Shown here: positions 62,678 through 64,000 of the stretch, piece by piece
Position numbering within the stretch: the stretch's first letter is position 1
Layout of the letters: every line of letters begins with the position of its first letter
Assembly (NCBI RefSeq): GCF_008807075.1
Contig: NZ_CP035632.1
Location: 372,001 to 436,000, forward strand
Direction: 5' to 3'
Source: Synechococcus sp. RSCCF101
GTDB taxonomy: Bacteria; Cyanobacteriota; Cyanobacteriia; PCC-6307; Cyanobiaceae
DNA: 64,000 nt
Translations under genes and position numbers: made by a program
Notes under the pieces: model-generated
Databases searched by the model: none
What the model was told of the DNA's origin: nothing
Seen by the model: only the letters and a program-made list of their open reading frames with translations

Positions 62678-63154
62678 GTGCATGTCCACGCTCATCAGGG
62701 CAACGGGCCGACCACCTACAGCGTCGTAGTGGCCAGGCCAACGGACGATGGAATGCCGCACACCTATGACCTTCCGGAGTGCGTGTTTGTCGGGCCAGCG
62801 TCAGACCTCAAGGACTTTGCGTTCTCGCTAGGTCGTAAGCCCCTTCTCACAACGGCGTGGCTGACGGAGGAGGTCCCCCTGCGCCGGGAGTGTGTCGTTC
62901 GCCCGTCCGTCATGCCCGAGTCGGAACAGGACTGCTCACCTTCCAGCGAGTTCGACCGTGTTCCTGCGAGAGCTGGGTTGCAGGGCGGGTTGGCAGCCAA
63001 TGAAGCAGATGAGGCAAGTGATGGCCAAGGCACTGCGCTGACACCACGTTGTGGTCACGCTCAGAAAGTTCACATCAGACAGGTCAGCCAAGGGAGTGTT
63101 CCGGCTGCTCACAGCAGCGGTGAGCGCTCACGAGGCGACTTGGTGCTTACCTGA
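62678..63154 (+). CDS. Possible truncated protein next to the IS5 element
   Basis: An open frame with a possible GTG start at 62678, directly after the IS5 target duplication. The first 60 residues look protein-like (YSVVVARPTDDGMPHTYDLP, VFVGPASDLKDFAFSLGRKPLL). The rest is low in complexity. The IS may have removed the true start. No family recognised. Confidence 0.3.
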   Translation: MHVHAHQGNGPTTYSVVVARPTDDGMPHTYDLPECVFVGPASDLKDFAFSLGRKPLLTTAWLTEEVPLRRECVVRPSVMPESEQDCSPSSEFDRVPARAGLQGGLAANEADEASDGQGTALTPRCGHAQKVHIRQVSQGSVPAAHSSGERSRGDLVLT

Positions 63155-63675
63155 AGGGTTTGGTTTCGTTGAAGATCGGTTGTATGACGCTCCGAGGCTG
63201 ACCAACAGCAGATCCATGGCTAATGAGGGATGAATGAATGGTGGCAGCGATGGCTGATGAATCCAGCGTGTGGAAGGCGGTTCCCTTCCTCAAGACCACG
63301 CAGCGGATGCCGCACCAGCTGAGATTCTCATCGGTCCGCCAGCGTCCGCAGCAGTCGCATTCTCAAGACCCGGAGCTATGTTGCCGCGTGTTGTATGCGC
63401 CCCCGCCAGCTATCCCTGGATGATGGAAGGCCACCAAGGCATCCATTCCATGAAGACAGCTGGAGAGCAGTCCGTAGGCTATCGGCGATCATCCTTCAAG
63501 TAGGGGGCGGATAGGCCGTCACCGCGCAGCTGCGCCGATAACTAGCTGATCGTTGGAGCAGCTGGTGGCCCTCAGCAGTCGGTAGTGGGTTCGAGTCTGG
63601 CCATTGAGCTGGCGAAGGCGGCCTGATGACCTCCCTGTCAGTCAGAATGGGTAGCAGGCGGGCTCTATCACACCC
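63155..63675. other. Region without recognised genes
   Basis: About 520 bases with no convincing coding frame on either strand. One T-arm-like motif, GGTTCGAGTC near 63590, does not fold into a tRNA. Confidence 0.4.
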
Positions 63676-63867
63676 TTGGACTCTTCGCTTGATGACGGAG
63701 CGTGGGCCCGCCTGACCCGCCTTAACAGGGCTGTTTCAATGATGAAGGCGGATGGTTGCACTGTCCCGCCTCAGCTCTTGCGCGCCCTGGTGCTGACGGA
63801 AGACCGTGAGCGACAGCGGGATACGTTCACAGAGTTTGTTGACCTCGTTCGATTCCCAATCCCATGA
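63676..63867 (+). CDS. Possible small helical protein (63 aa)
   Basis: A 63-residue ORF: DSSLDDGAWARLTRLNRAVS, KADGCTVPPQLLRALVLTEDRERQRDTFTEFVDLV. The amphipathic pattern is protein-like. Begins at a TTG (63676). No family recognised and no neighbour to help. Confidence 0.3.
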   Translation: MDSSLDDGAWARLTRLNRAVSMMKADGCTVPPQLLRALVLTEDRERQRDTFTEFVDLVRFPIP

Positions 63868-64000
63868 ACTCGTCCGGCTCGATCGAGCGGGACAGCTGCA
63901 GCATTGCAGTGATTGAGCGTCAATCTGGCACTCGCGCCAGTTGTCTAGAGCGGGCAGGGCAACCAAGAACAGGAGAAGCTTGCACTGCTGCACCAGAGGC

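Noticed and set aside
63540-63620. tRNA-like T-arm GGTTCGAGTC and partial match to the tRNA-Pro 3' end
   Set aside because: No acceptor or anticodon stem can be formed and the match to tRNA-Pro is interrupted, so it is neither a tRNA nor a convincing att repeat.

Overview
The window looks like a picocyanobacterium of the Cyanobium/Synechococcus group. The evidence is an orange carotenoid protein, beta-carotene ketolase and fluorescence recovery protein operon, a DUF4278 protein, a cyanobacterial-type Mrp antiporter cluster and a GC-rich vertically inherited block. The window has three parts: a low-GC accessory block (about 1-24.5 kb), a GC-rich, tightly packed core block (about 24.6-46.2 kb), and a second accessory block starting at a tRNA-Pro gene (46.2-64 kb).

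Accessory block 1 is a defence and mobile-element island. It opens with a type I restriction-modification operon whose four genes (hsdM, hsdS, a DUF4268 nuclease-like gene, hsdR) are joined by ATGA overlaps. Next come remains of a T7-like phage late region: a 5'-truncated, frameshifted terminase large subunit, a highly structured RNA segment, an HNH homing endonuclease, an IS256-family element, and a chain of three tiny coupled ORFs. A Shedu-type nuclease gene, two membrane-anchored genes of unknown function, and a patatin-like phospholipase follow. Then there is a decayed integron: the 3' remnant of an integron-type tyrosine recombinase that has lost its catalytic Arg and Tyr, an attC-like site, and a gene for an Apea-like HEPN protein placed as a gene cassette would be. 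The block closes with a methyltransferase and an intact phage-type tyrosine integrase that abuts mrpG.

The core block carries mrpCDEFG (mrpD has one frameshift; mrpA and mrpB are absent) behind a thioredoxin/CcdA-like gene, then a long minus-strand series. This includes an ECF sigma factor, an RskA-like anti-sigma factor, a TVP38-flavoprotein disulfide reductase fusion, a DM13 protein, a DUF4079 protein, a Kir-type potassium channel and a multi-PAS diguanylate cyclase. A hybrid histidine kinase coupled to an HD-GYP response regulator sits next to these, divergent from the ocp-crtW-frp photoprotection operon. A MarC-family protein and a retropepsin-like lipoprotein end the block before tRNA-Pro.

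Accessory block 2 begins at tRNA-Pro with a satellite-like set: small DNA-binding protein, zinc-finger/Toprim/RecA-like primase-helicase (frameshifted) and a Nu1-like terminase small subunit, without capsid genes. It continues with IS481-family debris, a PAS-GGDEF-EAL protein, a DUF1353 membrane protein, a complete IS3-family element with a canonical slippery heptamer and 4-bp target duplication, a PemK/MazF toxin without a visible antitoxin, and a frameshifted IS5-family element. The last kilobase is mostly non-coding. All functional calls rest on motif recognition by eye; no database search was run.
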